DNA from: JAOUEA01 sp963810915
GTDB taxonomy: Bacteria; Actinomycetota; UBA4738; HRBIN12
DNA: 64,000 nt
Direction: 5' to 3'
NCBI GenBank assembly: GCA_963810915.1
Contig: CAWEPH010000004.1
Coordinates: 186,001-250,000 of the forward strand
The notes below the pieces were generated by a model. That model was not told the origin of the DNA. It was given only the letters and a program-made list of their open reading frames with translations, and did not search any database. The stretch's first letter is position 1. Every line of letters begins with the position of its first letter. A program made the translations under genes and the position numbers. This document shows, in pieces, positions 27,270 to 36,040 of this stretch.

Positions 27270-28595
27270 GTGAGCGATCGCATCTTCATCAGGAACGGGA
27301 CCGTCGTCACGATGAACGACGCCGACGAGATGATCTTCGGCGGCAGCGTGGTGATCGATGGCGACCGGATCGTCGACGTGGGACCCGACGCCGAGGTGGC
27401 CGCGCGCCAGAGCGCCGACGGGGCCACGGTGATCGAGGCCGAGGGCAAGGCGGTGCTCCCCGGACTCGTGGACCTGCACTTCCACACGGCGGTGGGCAAG
27501 GGATGGAGCGACCACCTCCCGCTGTGGGAGTACCTCGAGACCTGCTGGTACCCCATCATCCGCGCGCTGAACCCTGAGGAGGCCTACTGGGCCGCGCTCG
27601 CGAGCTACAGCGAGTCGATCAAGTGCGGCGTGACCACCGTCAACGACATGTACCGCCAACTCGGCGGTCTCGCCCGTGCCGCGGAAGAGATCGGCATCCG
27701 CGCCGTGCTCTCCAACGACGTGGCCGACGACGAGCACGACCTCGACACCCTGGACATCAACAAGGCCGAGTTCGAGGCGTCGAACGGGAAGGCCGACGGA
27801 CGCATCGAGGTGTACATCGGGATCGAGTGGCTCCCGCTCGCCTCCGAGGGTCTCCTGAAGGAAGCCCGCATGCTCGCCGACGACCTCGGCACCGGGATCC
27901 ACATCCACCTGAACGAGTCCCTCACCGAGGTGGAGAACTCCAAGGAGCGGTTCGGCCGGCGCCCGACCGAGGTGGCCTACGACTGCGGCATCCTGTTCGA
28001 TCGCTGCATCGCCGCCCACTGCGTGTGGCTCTCCGACGCCGAGATCGCGCTGATGCGCGAGACGGGCACCCAGATCTCACACAACCCGTCATCGAACGCG
28101 AAGCTCGGCAACGGGATCGCCCGCGTGCCCGAGATGCTGGCCGCGGGGATCAACGTCGGGCTCGGGCACGACGCGGCGGAATGCAACAACAGCCGTGACC
28201 TGTTCGAGGTGATGAAGTTCGCGTCGTTGATCCATCGCGCGAGCCGCGTCGACCCGAGCCTGCAGCAGGCGCCCGACGTGGTGCGCATGGCCACGCGCAA
28301 CGGATCGGCCGCGCTCGGCCATGAGACGGGGGAGCTCACGGCCGGCAAGAAGGCGGACGTGATCCTCGTGGACCTGAACAACCAGATGTTCACGCCGCTG
28401 CATCCCGAGTCCAAGGCGCACCTCTACTCGCACCTCGTCTTCGCGGCCAACGGCAGTGCGGTGAACACCACGATCATCGATGGGCAGATCGTGTACCGCG
28501 ACCGCGCGTTCACGACGATCGACGAGCCCGAGGTGCTGCACCACGCGAACGAGGCGTTCCTGAGCGTCCTCGACCGCATGGTGGTTCCCACCTGA
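27270..28595 (+). CDS. TRZ/ATZ-type amidohydrolase (aminohydrolase/deaminase-like)
   Basis: A 441-residue metal-dependent amidohydrolase related to MTA/SAH deaminase and s-triazine hydrolases, which remove an amino group or other leaving group from a nitrogen heteroaromatic ring. Metal-binding HFH (H70, H72), HIHLNE, AAHCVWL and GLGHDAAECNN are present, followed by the C-terminal beta domain (ADVILVDL). The GLGHDAA loop differs from the common GTDG. GTG 27270 follows GGGAAGGGAG. It sits between ALDH and a second amidohydrolase ten bases away. A plausible job is deamination of the 4-amino group of a pyrimidine. Confidence 0.8.
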   Translation: MSDRIFIRNGTVVTMNDADEMIFGGSVVIDGDRIVDVGPDAEVAARQSADGATVIEAEGKAVLPGLVDLHFHTAVGKGWSDHLPLWEYLETCWYPIIRALNPEEAYWAALASYSESIKCGVTTVNDMYRQLGGLARAAEEIGIRAVLSNDVADDEHDLDTLDINKAEFEASNGKADGRIEVYIGIEWLPLASEGLLKEARMLADDLGTGIHIHLNESLTEVENSKERFGRRPTEVAYDCGILFDRCIAAHCVWLSDAEIALMRETGTQISHNPSSNAKLGNGIARVPEMLAAGINVGLGHDAAECNNSRDLFEVMKFASLIHRASRVDPSLQQAPDVVRMATRNGSAALGHETGELTAGKKADVILVDLNNQMFTPLHPESKAHLYSHLVFAANGSAVNTTIIDGQIVYRDRAFTTIDEPEVLHHANEAFLSVLDRMVVPT

Positions 28596-28604
28596 TCCGT
28601 CGGC

Positions 28605-30182
28605 GTGGCTGAGCCGGTGGGCACGCAGGTGGCCGGGCGCACGCTGATCCGCGGCGACCCCGTGGTGGCGCTGGGTGCGCAGACGATGATCCCCGACGGC
28701 GCGCTGGTCGTGGAAGGCCCCACGATCGTGGCCGCCGGGCCCCGCGAGGAACTCGAGCGTCTCGGGCCCTTCGACCGCGTCCTGGGCTCGGCGTCCCACT
28801 TCGTGATGCCCGGGTTCATCAACTGCCACTACCACTCCGAGCTCGCGATCGGACCCGGCCTCTACCAATTCATCTTCGAGCGCGCGAACGTCTTCATGCA
28901 GGGCGCGGTCGGGGACATCGAGGAGGAGGATCTCTACACGGGGGTGCTGTGGGGCCTGGTGAACGCCATCAAGGGTGGGCAGACCTCCACGGTGGACATG
29001 TACTACGGCCGGCCGGGGATGGCGGAGTTCGGCGCGCCGTCGGCGTTGCGCGCGTACGAGGACGCCGGGATGCGCACCGCGTTCGGGTTGGTGAGCCGCG
29101 ACGAGAACATCTACGTGCACGAGCCGAACGAGCGGTTCCTGTCGAGCCTGCCCGCGGCGCTCGCCGAGGAGATCCGTGCCTCGCCGATGGGCTACGCCTG
29201 GCCGGTGGACGACGTGATGGCCTCGTTCGCCCGTCTGCACGCCGACTGGCACGGCCGCGATGACCGCATCCGGATCGTCACCGCGCCCGACTGGACCCCC
29301 GCCTGCTCGGACGACCTGTACCGGCGCGCGCGCCGCGAGGCCGACGAGCACGACACGGGCATGATCACCCACGCGCTCGAGACGCGCGCGGAGATGATGT
29401 TCAACCTCGAGCACCACGGGAAGCCGGGGCTGCGCCGCCTCGCGGACCTCGGCGTGCTCGGCCCGCGCACGGTGCTCGAGCACTTCGTCTGGGTCACCGA
29501 CGAGGAGCTCGGGATCTTCGCCGACTCCGGCGCGGTGGCCTCGAACGACCCCGGCTCCAACCTCCGCCTGTCCTCCGGGATCTGCCGCGTGCGCGACATC
29601 ATGGACGCGGGCGGTCGCATCGCGTTCGGTACCGACGGCATCTCCTTCTCCGATCGCGAGGACTTCTTCCAGGAGCTCCGCCTCGCCTGCTACCTGCAGC
29701 GGACGCCGACGGTGTTCGAGCGGCAGCGGCTGGACAGCGAGGCCGTGGTGCGCGCGGCCGCCGAGAACGGCGCGCGGGCGCTGGGTATGGAGGATCGGTT
29801 GGGGAGCCTCGAGGCGGGGCGCTATGCCGACCTGCTGATCGTGGAGAAGGATCGCATCACGTTCCCGCCGGGCCGCTATGACGCCGAACCCTTCCTCGAC
29901 GTGGTCCTCGATCGTGCCGACGCCGGGGACATCGACACGGTGATGGCGCACGGACGCGTCCTGATGGAGGGCGGCCGGATCACCGTGGTGGACGAGGACG
30001 CGTTGAAGGAGCGGTTCGCGGAAGCGGTGCAGCGCAGGATCTATCGGCTCCCCGGGCACGTGCGACGCTGGGCGGAACTGGGGCGGCTCGTCGAGCCCTA
30101 CGTGATCGAGTTCTACCGGCGCTGGTACGACACGCCCGTGGAGCCCGCCTATCTCTACAACCCGCGGACACCGCCGGCCTAG
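28605..30182 (+). CDS. Second TRZ/ATZ-type amidohydrolase
   Basis: A 525-residue amidohydrolase with metal motif NCHYHSE (H75, H77), ITHALETR, LEHFVW and the GTDGISFSD loop with the catalytic Asp, then the usual C-terminal domain (GRYADLLIVEKD) and an extra 80-residue tail rich in Arg and Tyr. It differs from the neighbouring amidohydrolase in most loops, so a different step on the same compound is likely. The GTG at 28605 is ten bases after the previous stop. The stop TAG at 30180-30182 overlaps the stop of the convergent amidohydrolase (CTAG palindrome). Confidence 0.8.
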   Translation: MAEPVGTQVAGRTLIRGDPVVALGAQTMIPDGALVVEGPTIVAAGPREELERLGPFDRVLGSASHFVMPGFINCHYHSELAIGPGLYQFIFERANVFMQGAVGDIEEEDLYTGVLWGLVNAIKGGQTSTVDMYYGRPGMAEFGAPSALRAYEDAGMRTAFGLVSRDENIYVHEPNERFLSSLPAALAEEIRASPMGYAWPVDDVMASFARLHADWHGRDDRIRIVTAPDWTPACSDDLYRRARREADEHDTGMITHALETRAEMMFNLEHHGKPGLRRLADLGVLGPRTVLEHFVWVTDEELGIFADSGAVASNDPGSNLRLSSGICRVRDIMDAGGRIAFGTDGISFSDREDFFQELRLACYLQRTPTVFERQRLDSEAVVRAAAENGARALGMEDRLGSLEAGRYADLLIVEKDRITFPPGRYDAEPFLDVVLDRADAGDIDTVMAHGRVLMEGGRITVVDEDALKERFAEAVQRRIYRLPGHVRRWAELGRLVEPYVIEFYRRWYDTPVEPAYLYNPRTPPA

Positions 30183-31195
30183 GCGTCGACCAGGCCGAGG
30201 ACCCGCGCGACGTTGTCGCCCATGATCCCGTCGAGCTTCTGCTGGGCGATCGGCTCCATCCGGAGAGCGTCCGCCTCGTCGTTCACGGTCATCAGTTTCT
30301 CGCGCAGCGCGACCGGGTCGTACAGGAAGCCCGGGTAGTCCGTGCCGAAGAAGAGCTTCTCCAGCGGGACGAACATCGGCTCGCATCGCGAGAGGAGGAG
30401 GAACAGGTCGCGTCGCGTGAGCGTGGCGATCAGATAGGAGAGTTCCGCGAAGAAGTTCGGGTGCTTGGTCAGCAGGAACAAAGCCTCGTCGACCCAGGGG
30501 AGGCCGCAGTGCGCGATGATCACCTGCAGGTCGCGGAACTCGCGTCCGATGTCGTCGAGCATGGCCGGACGGCCCAGCTCGAGGCTCGCGTCGATCCGCG
30601 TGGAGCCCGCCTGGTGGATCATCACGGGGATGCCGAGCTCCTGGGCCTTCGCGTAGATCGGGAACGCGAGCCCGGGATCGTTCGCGGCCCAGTGCTGATA
30701 CATGGGGTAGAGCTTCAGCCCGGCGAGGCCGAGGTCGGTCACGGCGCGCTCGAGTTCCTCTACGGCGGTCTCGACGCCTCGGTACGCGGGGTTCACGGAG
30801 GCGAACCCGATGAACCGCTCGGGGTCGGCGCGCACGACGCCGGCGATCGCGTCGTTGCAGCGCTCCGGATCCTTCGGCCCGTCGAGGCCCAGCAGGTCCG
30901 TCGGATCCACGGTGCCGATGAGGCGTCCCTCGAGGATCTGCGGCGAGACCGCGAGGACGACGACCTTGTCGAACCCCGGGTGATCGCGGAGCGACTCCTC
31001 GGGGCCGATCACCGGCCATCCCTTGCGCGTGTACCCGCTCGCCTCCCACTCGTCGTCGGTGGGCATGCGATGCGACGGCAGGAGCCCCATCGATCGGTAG
31101 ATGCAGAGCGATCCCTCGCGCCCGTACGCGAGGGTGAACTCCGGATCCTCGGCGAGGCTGAGGATGTGGCTGTGCGCGTCGATGATGAGGCTCAT
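30179..31195 (-). CDS. COG2159-type amidohydrolase/decarboxylase
   Basis: A 338-residue TIM-barrel metal enzyme of the amidohydrolase_2 group, which includes ACMSD-type decarboxylases. H8 and H10 are in IIDAHSH near the N-terminus, then GLAGLKLYP, VMIHQAG with His, IIAHCGLPW and FFGTDYPGF with the metal Asp. Start at ATG 31195 because GGAGA lies five bases upstream; an ATG at 31234 adds 13 unconserved residues. It faces the two amidohydrolase genes, with overlapping stop codons. It could decarboxylate a ring-opening product, but hydrolysis is equally possible. Confidence 0.8.
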   Translation of the reverse strand: MSLIIDAHSHILSLAEDPEFTLAYGREGSLCIYRSMGLLPSHRMPTDDEWEASGYTRKGWPVIGPEESLRDHPGFDKVVVLAVSPQILEGRLIGTVDPTDLLGLDGPKDPERCNDAIAGVVRADPERFIGFASVNPAYRGVETAVEELERAVTDLGLAGLKLYPMYQHWAANDPGLAFPIYAKAQELGIPVMIHQAGSTRIDASLELGRPAMLDDIGREFRDLQVIIAHCGLPWVDEALFLLTKHPNFFAELSYLIATLTRRDLFLLLSRCEPMFVPLEKLFFGTDYPGFLYDPVALREKLMTVNDEADALRMEPIAQQKLDGIMGDNVARVLGLVDA

Positions 31196-31306
31196 GCGGG
31201 TCTCCGGCGTCCACGCGATGGCGAACGCCGGCATCCTATCCCGAGCGTCGGGGCGGCCACCGATCGAGCCGTTGACCGGAACCAGGTCCCATGGTCAGCT
31301 CATGGG

Positions 31307-31672
31307 ATGCGGACCGTCGATCCCGCGCTCCGACAGCGGTTGCGGCTGCTCGCCGTCTGGGTTGTCGCCGCGATCTCGGCGTGGGCGATCCGATCCTCGG
31401 GGGTCCCGGACGACTGGCGCGGTCGCATGATCGTGTGCTTGGTCGTGGGGACGGGCGTGCAGTTCGCGATCCTCACGCTGGTGCGGGCCGAGCGGAGCCT
31501 GGCACGTGCCGAAGCTGCCGTAGCGGCCGGCACGCTCGCGGCGGCGCTCGTGACCCCCATGCTCACCTCGGTCATCCCGCGAACCATCCCAAGCATGACG
31601 TTGATCCTCGCCCTCATCGGTGTGTTGGCGCTCAGCCGCGTGGATGAGGCGCGGACACGAGAGCCATCGTGA
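31307..31672 (+). CDS. Small integral membrane protein
   Basis: A 121-residue protein with three to four hydrophobic helices (LRLLAVWVVAAISAWAI, MIVCLVVGTGVQFAILTLV and a pair at the C-terminal half). I do not recognise a family. ATG 31307 is chosen as the start; the next gene's GTG overlaps its stop (GTGA at 31669), so the two are coupled. Confidence 0.55.
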   Translation: MRTVDPALRQRLRLLAVWVVAAISAWAIRSSGVPDDWRGRMIVCLVVGTGVQFAILTLVRAERSLARAEAAVAAGTLAAALVTPMLTSVIPRTIPSMTLILALIGVLALSRVDEARTREPS

Positions 31673-31938
31673 GGACGACGATCCGCCTCATGCTGGTCAC
31701 CGTCACGGCCGCGACGCTGGCCCTCGTCTCGGTTGGGCGGCTGGACGACACGGTCCCGGCGCGCTCCGCGCCCGCCGTTCCCGCTTTCTGCATGGATGGT
31801 CCTCAAGCCATCCCGCTCCTCCAGGTGCTCCCTGTCGATCGCGCCTCGCGGCGCGCATTCAGGATGCAGGAGCGGACTCAGCGGGAGCTCGAGCACGCGC
31901 AGGCCAGGATGTGCGCCGCGCTCGACCGGACCTCCTAG
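31669..31938 (+). CDS. Short secreted or anchored protein
   Basis: An 89-residue protein with a hydrophobic signal-like segment (LMLVTVTAATLALVSVG) and a charged helical tail with two Cys residues (FCMDG and RMCAAL). No family is recognised. It starts with GTG overlapping the preceding stop. Coding is supported only by that coupling and by the signal segment. Confidence 0.45.
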   Translation: MRTTIRLMLVTVTAATLALVSVGRLDDTVPARSAPAVPAFCMDGPQAIPLLQVLPVDRASRRAFRMQERTQRELEHAQARMCAALDRTS

Positions 31939-31999
31939 TCGTACCTCTAGCCCGCCGACCCCTCCCGTTCATCTTGGGCCGTAGCGTCGCGGCGATCGG

Positions 32000-32213
32000 C
32001 CGCTCGCGGTGCCTCGCGGTTGGTGCGCTCGGCGGCCGCTGGACGTACGTCCGCTATTCACGGGCGAGGAGGAGCTCCACGACCTCGACGCCGACCCGTG
32101 GCAGCCTCTCCAGCCTTGATGCGGATCCCGCCCGCGCGGAGCAGAAGCAGGCAGTCCTGGATCTCACGCGCAGGCTCTGCTCGCCGCCCCCACCCGACTT
32201 CAACTGGGGGTAG
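32000..32213 (+). pseudogene. C-terminal remnant of a sulfatase-type enzyme
   Basis: This otherwise gene-free stretch (31939-32239) contains a broken tail of a sulfatase/DUF4976 protein. WTYVRYS (about 32040-32060), EEELHDLDADPWQ (about 32069-32107) and SLDADPARAEQKQAVLDL (from about 32110) match the usual order, but they read in two frames joined by changes near 32065 and 32108. It ends at TAG 32211-32213. No catalytic sulfatase region lies upstream, so it is a decayed fragment whatever the indel rate. It may be a scar of a lost gene or of a rearrangement. Confidence 0.5.
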
Positions 32214-32239
32214 GCCGGATGTGTCCGCAGGGACCGGGT

Positions 32240-32659
32240 TCAGAAGTCACGGCGCCCGTCGAAGTGCGTGGCGGCCTCGGGACGGGTCAGCTGGTAGAGC
32301 GCGAGGCGATGTCCGCCAGGCGTCCGGAACGAGCAGCACGGTCCGTGCGGGATCTCGAAGCTGCGCTCGCGTTCCCATCCGGCATGCTCCTGGCGCGCGA
32401 GCGTCGTCTCCAGGTCCTCAACGCGATAGACGAGGATCGGCCGCTCACCCTCGACGTGATCGGTGAGCAGGATCAACGGAGGACTCGTCGCGAGTTCGAT
32501 CGCGGCCACCCGAGCGCCCATGCCCTCCACCGCGAAGACGATGCGACCTCCGAGCACGTCCGCGTGGTAGGTCATGTCGGCCGCGACGTCGATGCTCGGC
32601 GTGTAGATGAAGTCGAGCCCCAGGAACGGGGGCGGCTCAGCGGCATGGGTGTTGGTCAC
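32240..32659 (-). CDS. VOC-family (glyoxalase-like) protein
   Basis: A 139-residue vicinal-oxygen-chelate protein. It begins LDFIYTPSIDVAADMTYH, with the second module around PILVYRVEDLETTLARQ and PHGPCCSFRTPGGHRLALYQ. Such folds include glyoxalases, dioxygenases and resistance proteins; the ligand cannot be named here. GTG 32659 is the natural start. It is transcribed away from the secreted-protein gene at 32765, leaving about 105 bases for divergent promoters. Confidence 0.7.
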   Translation of the reverse strand: MTNTHAAEPPPFLGLDFIYTPSIDVAADMTYHADVLGGRIVFAVEGMGARVAAIELATSPPLILLTDHVEGERPILVYRVEDLETTLARQEHAGWERERSFEIPHGPCCSFRTPGGHRLALYQLTRPEAATHFDGRRDF

Positions 32660-32764
32660 GCGATCCAGCTTGGCACGGTTCCCGGATGTACGAGCGGCGT
32701 GGGGTAGCCTCGGAGCGACGTTGCCGGGTCGCAGAGGCCGCGGCCCGCGGATAGGAGGTTCGCC

Positions 32765-33145
32765 ATGCGCTGGATCGTGACGATGATGATCGCCCTGGGG
32801 TTGCTCGCGGTGCCGGTGACGGCGAGCGCGCACCACCGACCCACCACCTACTGCAGCCCGACGGGGGATATCTGCGAGAGCGCCGCGAACGTGCACGGCA
32901 TCAGGACGCTCAGCATCTCGCTCGCGGCGCGCTACTTCACGAAGTACCGCCTCTGCGTGACGGCGCCCGACGACACCGTCACCTGCCATGGCTTCCGCGT
33001 CCACAAGCACGGCCCCATCTTCACGTCGTCGATCAAGTGGGCGGCGCAGTTCCCGCCGAGCGGCCACGGCGCCTACGAGGTGGAGTGGAAGTCGATGCCG
33101 GGCGCGGTGCGCGTGGGGAAGATCCTCGGATTCCACGTGATCTGA
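32765..33145 (+). CDS. Small secreted protein with conserved cysteines
   Basis: A 126-residue protein with a clear signal peptide (MRWIVTMMIALGLLAVPVTASA) and four Cys residues in the mature part (TYCSPTG, ICESA, LCVTAP, VTCHG) that could form two disulfides. The end is beta-rich with YEVEWKS. The start ATG 32765 has AGGAGG seven bases upstream. I do not recognise the family; the layout suggests a small extracellular beta domain. Confidence 0.65.
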   Translation: MRWIVTMMIALGLLAVPVTASAHHRPTTYCSPTGDICESAANVHGIRTLSISLAARYFTKYRLCVTAPDDTVTCHGFRVHKHGPIFTSSIKWAAQFPPSGHGAYEVEWKSMPGAVRVGKILGFHVI

Positions 33146-33156
33146 GGGGAGCCGTC

Positions 33157-34152
33157 GTGACGCGCGGGATCCTGGAGCGGCTCTCGGACGGGCCCGTGCT
33201 CGGTGACGGCGGATACCTGCTCGAACTGGAGAAGCGAGGCTACGTGCAGGCCGGTCCGTTCACACCCGAGGTCGTGATCGACCATCCCGAGGCGCTCGTC
33301 GAGCTCCACCGGGAGTTCCTGCGCGCCGGTGTCGACGTGCTCCAGACCATGACCTTCTACGCGAGCGACGACAAACTCGCTACGGTGGGGCTGGACGGCA
33401 AGGTCGACGAGATCAACCGGGATGCGGTGCGGATCGCGCGCTCCGTCGCCGCGGAGGGCGATGCGCTCGTGGCCGGCAACCTCTCGCTCACGTGGGCCTA
33501 CGACCCCGAGGATCCGGCGAGCGCCGACCACGTGCGCGCGCTCTTCGACCGTCAGCTCCAGGCCCAGATCGACGCGGGCGGGGTGGACTTCTGGATCGGT
33601 GAGACGTTCTCGTACCTGCAGGAGGCTCTGCTGTTCGTCGAGCGTGCCAAGACCACGGGCCAGCCCGTGATGGTGACGATGTCCTACGAACGGCTGCCGG
33701 CGCGCTCCTACGAGGGCGATACGCCGGCCGCGTGCGCGAAGGCCCTCGTCGACGCGGGCGCGGACATCGTTGGCGTGAACTGCCTCAACGGGCCGGCGCA
33801 GCAGCTCCCCATCGCGTTGGAGATGCTCGCCGCCGTCGACGGATACGTGGCGGCGCAGCCCGTCGCGTACCGGACCACGGACGCGAAGCCCGACTTCACA
33901 TCGTTCGAGAACTTCCCCTTCGCCATGGACGCGATGCAGCTCACGCGGCACGAGATGGCCGGCTTCGCGAGGGATGCCCATGCGGCGGGCGTCGGATTCA
34001 TCGGCTCGTGCTGCGGTTCCGTCGCCGGTCACGTGCGCGCGATGGCGAAGACCCTCGGGAAGCTCCCCGAAGCGGAACGCCCGTGGAGATCCGCGAGCGG
34101 CAAGCCGATGTCCGCGTACGAGTACTACGCGCACGCCGAGACCGAGATCTAA
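33157..34152 (+). CDS. Homocysteine S-methyltransferase-family protein
   Basis: A 331-residue zinc TIM-barrel methyltransferase of the betaine/S-methylmethionine-homocysteine type, which makes methionine from homocysteine and a methyl donor. DGGYLLELEKRGY, DVLQTMTFYAS, GETFSYLQEA, and the zinc ligands in VNCLNGP and GSCCGS (Cys-Cys) are present. GTG 33157 follows GAGGGGAG. The sequence SFENFPFAMD and the shortened C-terminus fit the bacterial BHMT-like group. The donor cannot be fixed. The gene starts 12 bases after the small secreted-protein gene, which may share its transcript. Confidence 0.85.
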   Translation: MTRGILERLSDGPVLGDGGYLLELEKRGYVQAGPFTPEVVIDHPEALVELHREFLRAGVDVLQTMTFYASDDKLATVGLDGKVDEINRDAVRIARSVAAEGDALVAGNLSLTWAYDPEDPASADHVRALFDRQLQAQIDAGGVDFWIGETFSYLQEALLFVERAKTTGQPVMVTMSYERLPARSYEGDTPAACAKALVDAGADIVGVNCLNGPAQQLPIALEMLAAVDGYVAAQPVAYRTTDAKPDFTSFENFPFAMDAMQLTRHEMAGFARDAHAAGVGFIGSCCGSVAGHVRAMAKTLGKLPEAERPWRSASGKPMSAYEYYAHAETEI

Positions 34153-34233
34153 GCAGGATGTGGGATGCCGTCGGGTGGATCCCGCGAGCCGGGTTGACTC
34201 CTCGACTTGGCTCCGTCACGTAACGTGCGCGGC

Positions 34234-35031
34234 ATGCCTGAGCTGGATCCAGAGGGATTGCGAGAGGCGTACGACGCGCAGCTGCGTGCCTTCGTCCCCC
34301 CGCGGTTGCCGGACGGCGTGGAGGTCGAGCGTGACGGACCACTGCTGCGCTACACGGGATTCGAGAACGGCGGATTCGTGGGCTACCGCGACCTCGGCGG
34401 ATTCGAAGGTGCCGCCCTCGACGCGCTGATCGCGCGGCAGGTGCAGATCTTCGCCGTGCGCCGCGAGGCGTTCGAATGGAAGGTGCACGCGCACGACCAC
34501 CCGCCCGACCTCGCCGAACGGCTGCGTGAACACGGCTTCGTGGCGGAGGAAACGGAGACCGTGGTGATCGCGCCTGTCGACTCCATCGCCGCGCCGCCGT
34601 CGCTCCCTGCCGGCGTGACGTTGCGTGAGGTGACGGAGCGCCCGGACTTCGATCGCATCCAGGCCATGGAGGAGGAGATCTGGTCCGACGACCAGAGCTG
34701 GATGGCCGCGAGCCTCGAGGCCGAACGTGCGGCGGACGCCACTGCGCTCACGATCGCGGTCGCGGAGGCAGCCGACACGGTCGTGTGCGCCGCATGGGTG
34801 CGTTACTTCGCCGGCACCGACTTCGCGACGCTCTGGGGTGGCGCGACCCTGCCCGCGTGGCGCGGACGCGGCATCTATCGCGGGCTCGTGGCCTACCGTG
34901 CGAACCTGGCCGCCGACCGCGGGTTCCGCTACTTGGAGGTCGACGCCTCCGACGACAGCCGCCCGATCCTCGAGCGTCTGGGGTTCGTCCCGGTCACGAC
35001 GACCACCCCATTCATCTGGTCGCCCCCCTAG
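34234..35031 (+). CDS. GNAT-family N-acetyltransferase
   Basis: A 265-residue protein with a C-terminal GNAT domain. ATLPAWRGRGIYRGLVAYR carries the acetyl-CoA binding R-x-x-G-x-G pattern, followed by GFRYLEVDASDDSRPILERLGF typical of the last strands. The N-terminal 120 residues form a second, diverged half with FGFVAEETETVV-like sequence. The acceptor is unknown. ATG 34234 is taken as the start. It converges on the cNMP-binding gene with overlapping stop codons (CTAG, 35028-35031). Confidence 0.75.
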   Translation: MPELDPEGLREAYDAQLRAFVPPRLPDGVEVERDGPLLRYTGFENGGFVGYRDLGGFEGAALDALIARQVQIFAVRREAFEWKVHAHDHPPDLAERLREHGFVAEETETVVIAPVDSIAAPPSLPAGVTLREVTERPDFDRIQAMEEEIWSDDQSWMAASLEAERAADATALTIAVAEAADTVVCAAWVRYFAGTDFATLWGGATLPAWRGRGIYRGLVAYRANLAADRGFRYLEVDASDDSRPILERLGFVPVTTTTPFIWSPP

Positions 35032-35417
35032 CGGGCGAGTCGCGCGCGGATCGCCGTCTCGATCTCCGAGGCGACCTCGGGCATCTGCGCGCGCATCGCG
35101 TCGAATTCACGCGCGTGCATCACGATCGCGCGGACGGGCGTGGTCGCCATGACGCTCGCCGTGCGTCGCTCGTGCTCCACCAGCGCGATCTCACCGAAGA
35201 AGTCGCCCGGCCCCAGATCGGTGAGGTGCTTGCCGTCCTGGCGGACCTCGACGGTGCCCTCGAGCATGACGAAGAACTCGTGGGCGAGCCGCCCCTGATC
35301 CAGCATGTGGTAGCCGGCGGGCTCGTCGATCTCGTCCGCCCACTGCGCGATACGTTTGCGATCCTTCTTCGACAGCTTCTCGAACAGCGGCACGTCGTCC
35401 AGGGTGTTCGCGTCCAC
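35028..35417 (-). CDS. Stand-alone cyclic-nucleotide-binding domain protein
   Basis: A 129-residue CRP-type cNMP-binding domain with no DNA-binding part. The phosphate-binding cassette is FFGEIALVEHERRTASV, with the Gly-Glu and Arg-Arg-Thr-Ala that grip cAMP or cGMP. The N-terminal helix LFEKLSKKDRKRIAQ is as in ion-channel and kinase regulatory domains. It may act by protein contact. Three class III cyclases lie in this window (6.4, 36.0 and 44.0 kb), one of them 600 bases away, so it is a possible cAMP sensor. Confidence 0.85.
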   Translation of the reverse strand: MDANTLDDVPLFEKLSKKDRKRIAQWADEIDEPAGYHMLDQGRLAHEFFVMLEGTVEVRQDGKHLTDLGPGDFFGEIALVEHERRTASVMATTPVRAIVMHAREFDAMRAQMPEVASEIETAIRARLAR

Positions 35418-35511
35418 CGGCGTGCATCCTCCCGGGTCGGTTGCACCGCCATCGTGCCACGCCAGCCCGCGAACGGACCACCCCGGCTCACGGCGATCGT
35501 AGGGCGTCCGG

Positions 35512-35895
35512 TTAGTGCTTGGTCGTTTTGACCGTCCTGCTGGACGCCGGCTTGCAATCGGGCGTCCGATTCACGTGGGCGTAGAACTTGCCGGAGAGCC
35601 CGGTGTTCCCGGTCGACCACGCGTAGCGGTCTCCGCTGAGGTCTGCGGTGTCGCTCGCGACCTTCTTGTCGACGCTGAGGTTCTGTTGCGCGCCCTTCTG
35701 CTTGTAGAGCACGACCTTGCGTCCCTTCGCGCACTTCAGCGGTCGCGGGCTGTCGATGTAACCCGAGAAATCACCTGACTGCGCCTTGATGGTGAGCGTC
35801 GTCACCGCGGCGGTGCCTGCGCTCGCCATCCCGGCAAGGCTCAACGCCGCGGCAACAGCGAGGGCGAGGGCGGTCGGAAGCAGCTTCGATCTCAA
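35512..35895 (-). CDS. Secreted protein of unknown function
   Basis: A 127-residue exported protein. TTG 35895 with GAGGAGGAGAG upstream starts a signal peptide (LLPTALALAVAAALSLAGMASA). The mature part has a beta-rich domain with CAKGRKVVLYKQKGAQQNL and two Cys residues, ending in a Lys-rich tail. A similar arrangement is seen in many actinobacterial secreted beta-sandwich proteins; no named family is recognised. Confidence 0.6.
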   Translation of the reverse strand: MRSKLLPTALALAVAAALSLAGMASAGTAAVTTLTIKAQSGDFSGYIDSPRPLKCAKGRKVVLYKQKGAQQNLSVDKKVASDTADLSGDRYAWSTGNTGLSGKFYAHVNRTPDCKPASSRTVKTTKH

Positions 35896-36040
35896 CGGTC
35901 TCTCCTCCTCCGCAGAGCATCCAACCCTGGGAGTCTCGTCCGCGGTGCCCGGTAGGTCAAACGGGCCGCTGGCGTCCGGCACGGACCTGGGCATAGATTC
36001 GGAGCCTCGAGCGCACTTCGCATGCCCAGGAGGGGGGCCC

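Noticed and set aside
28089..31214. A 1041-residue minus-strand frame
   Set aside because: It covers the two plus-strand amidohydrolases in antisense and has no recognisable domain; the Arg/His/Ala-rich composition is typical of GC-rich shadows.
34194..34226. Promoter TTGACT with TAACGT before the acetyltransferase gene
   Set aside because: The spacing is 21 bases, too long for a normal -35/-10 pair, so I did not list it.
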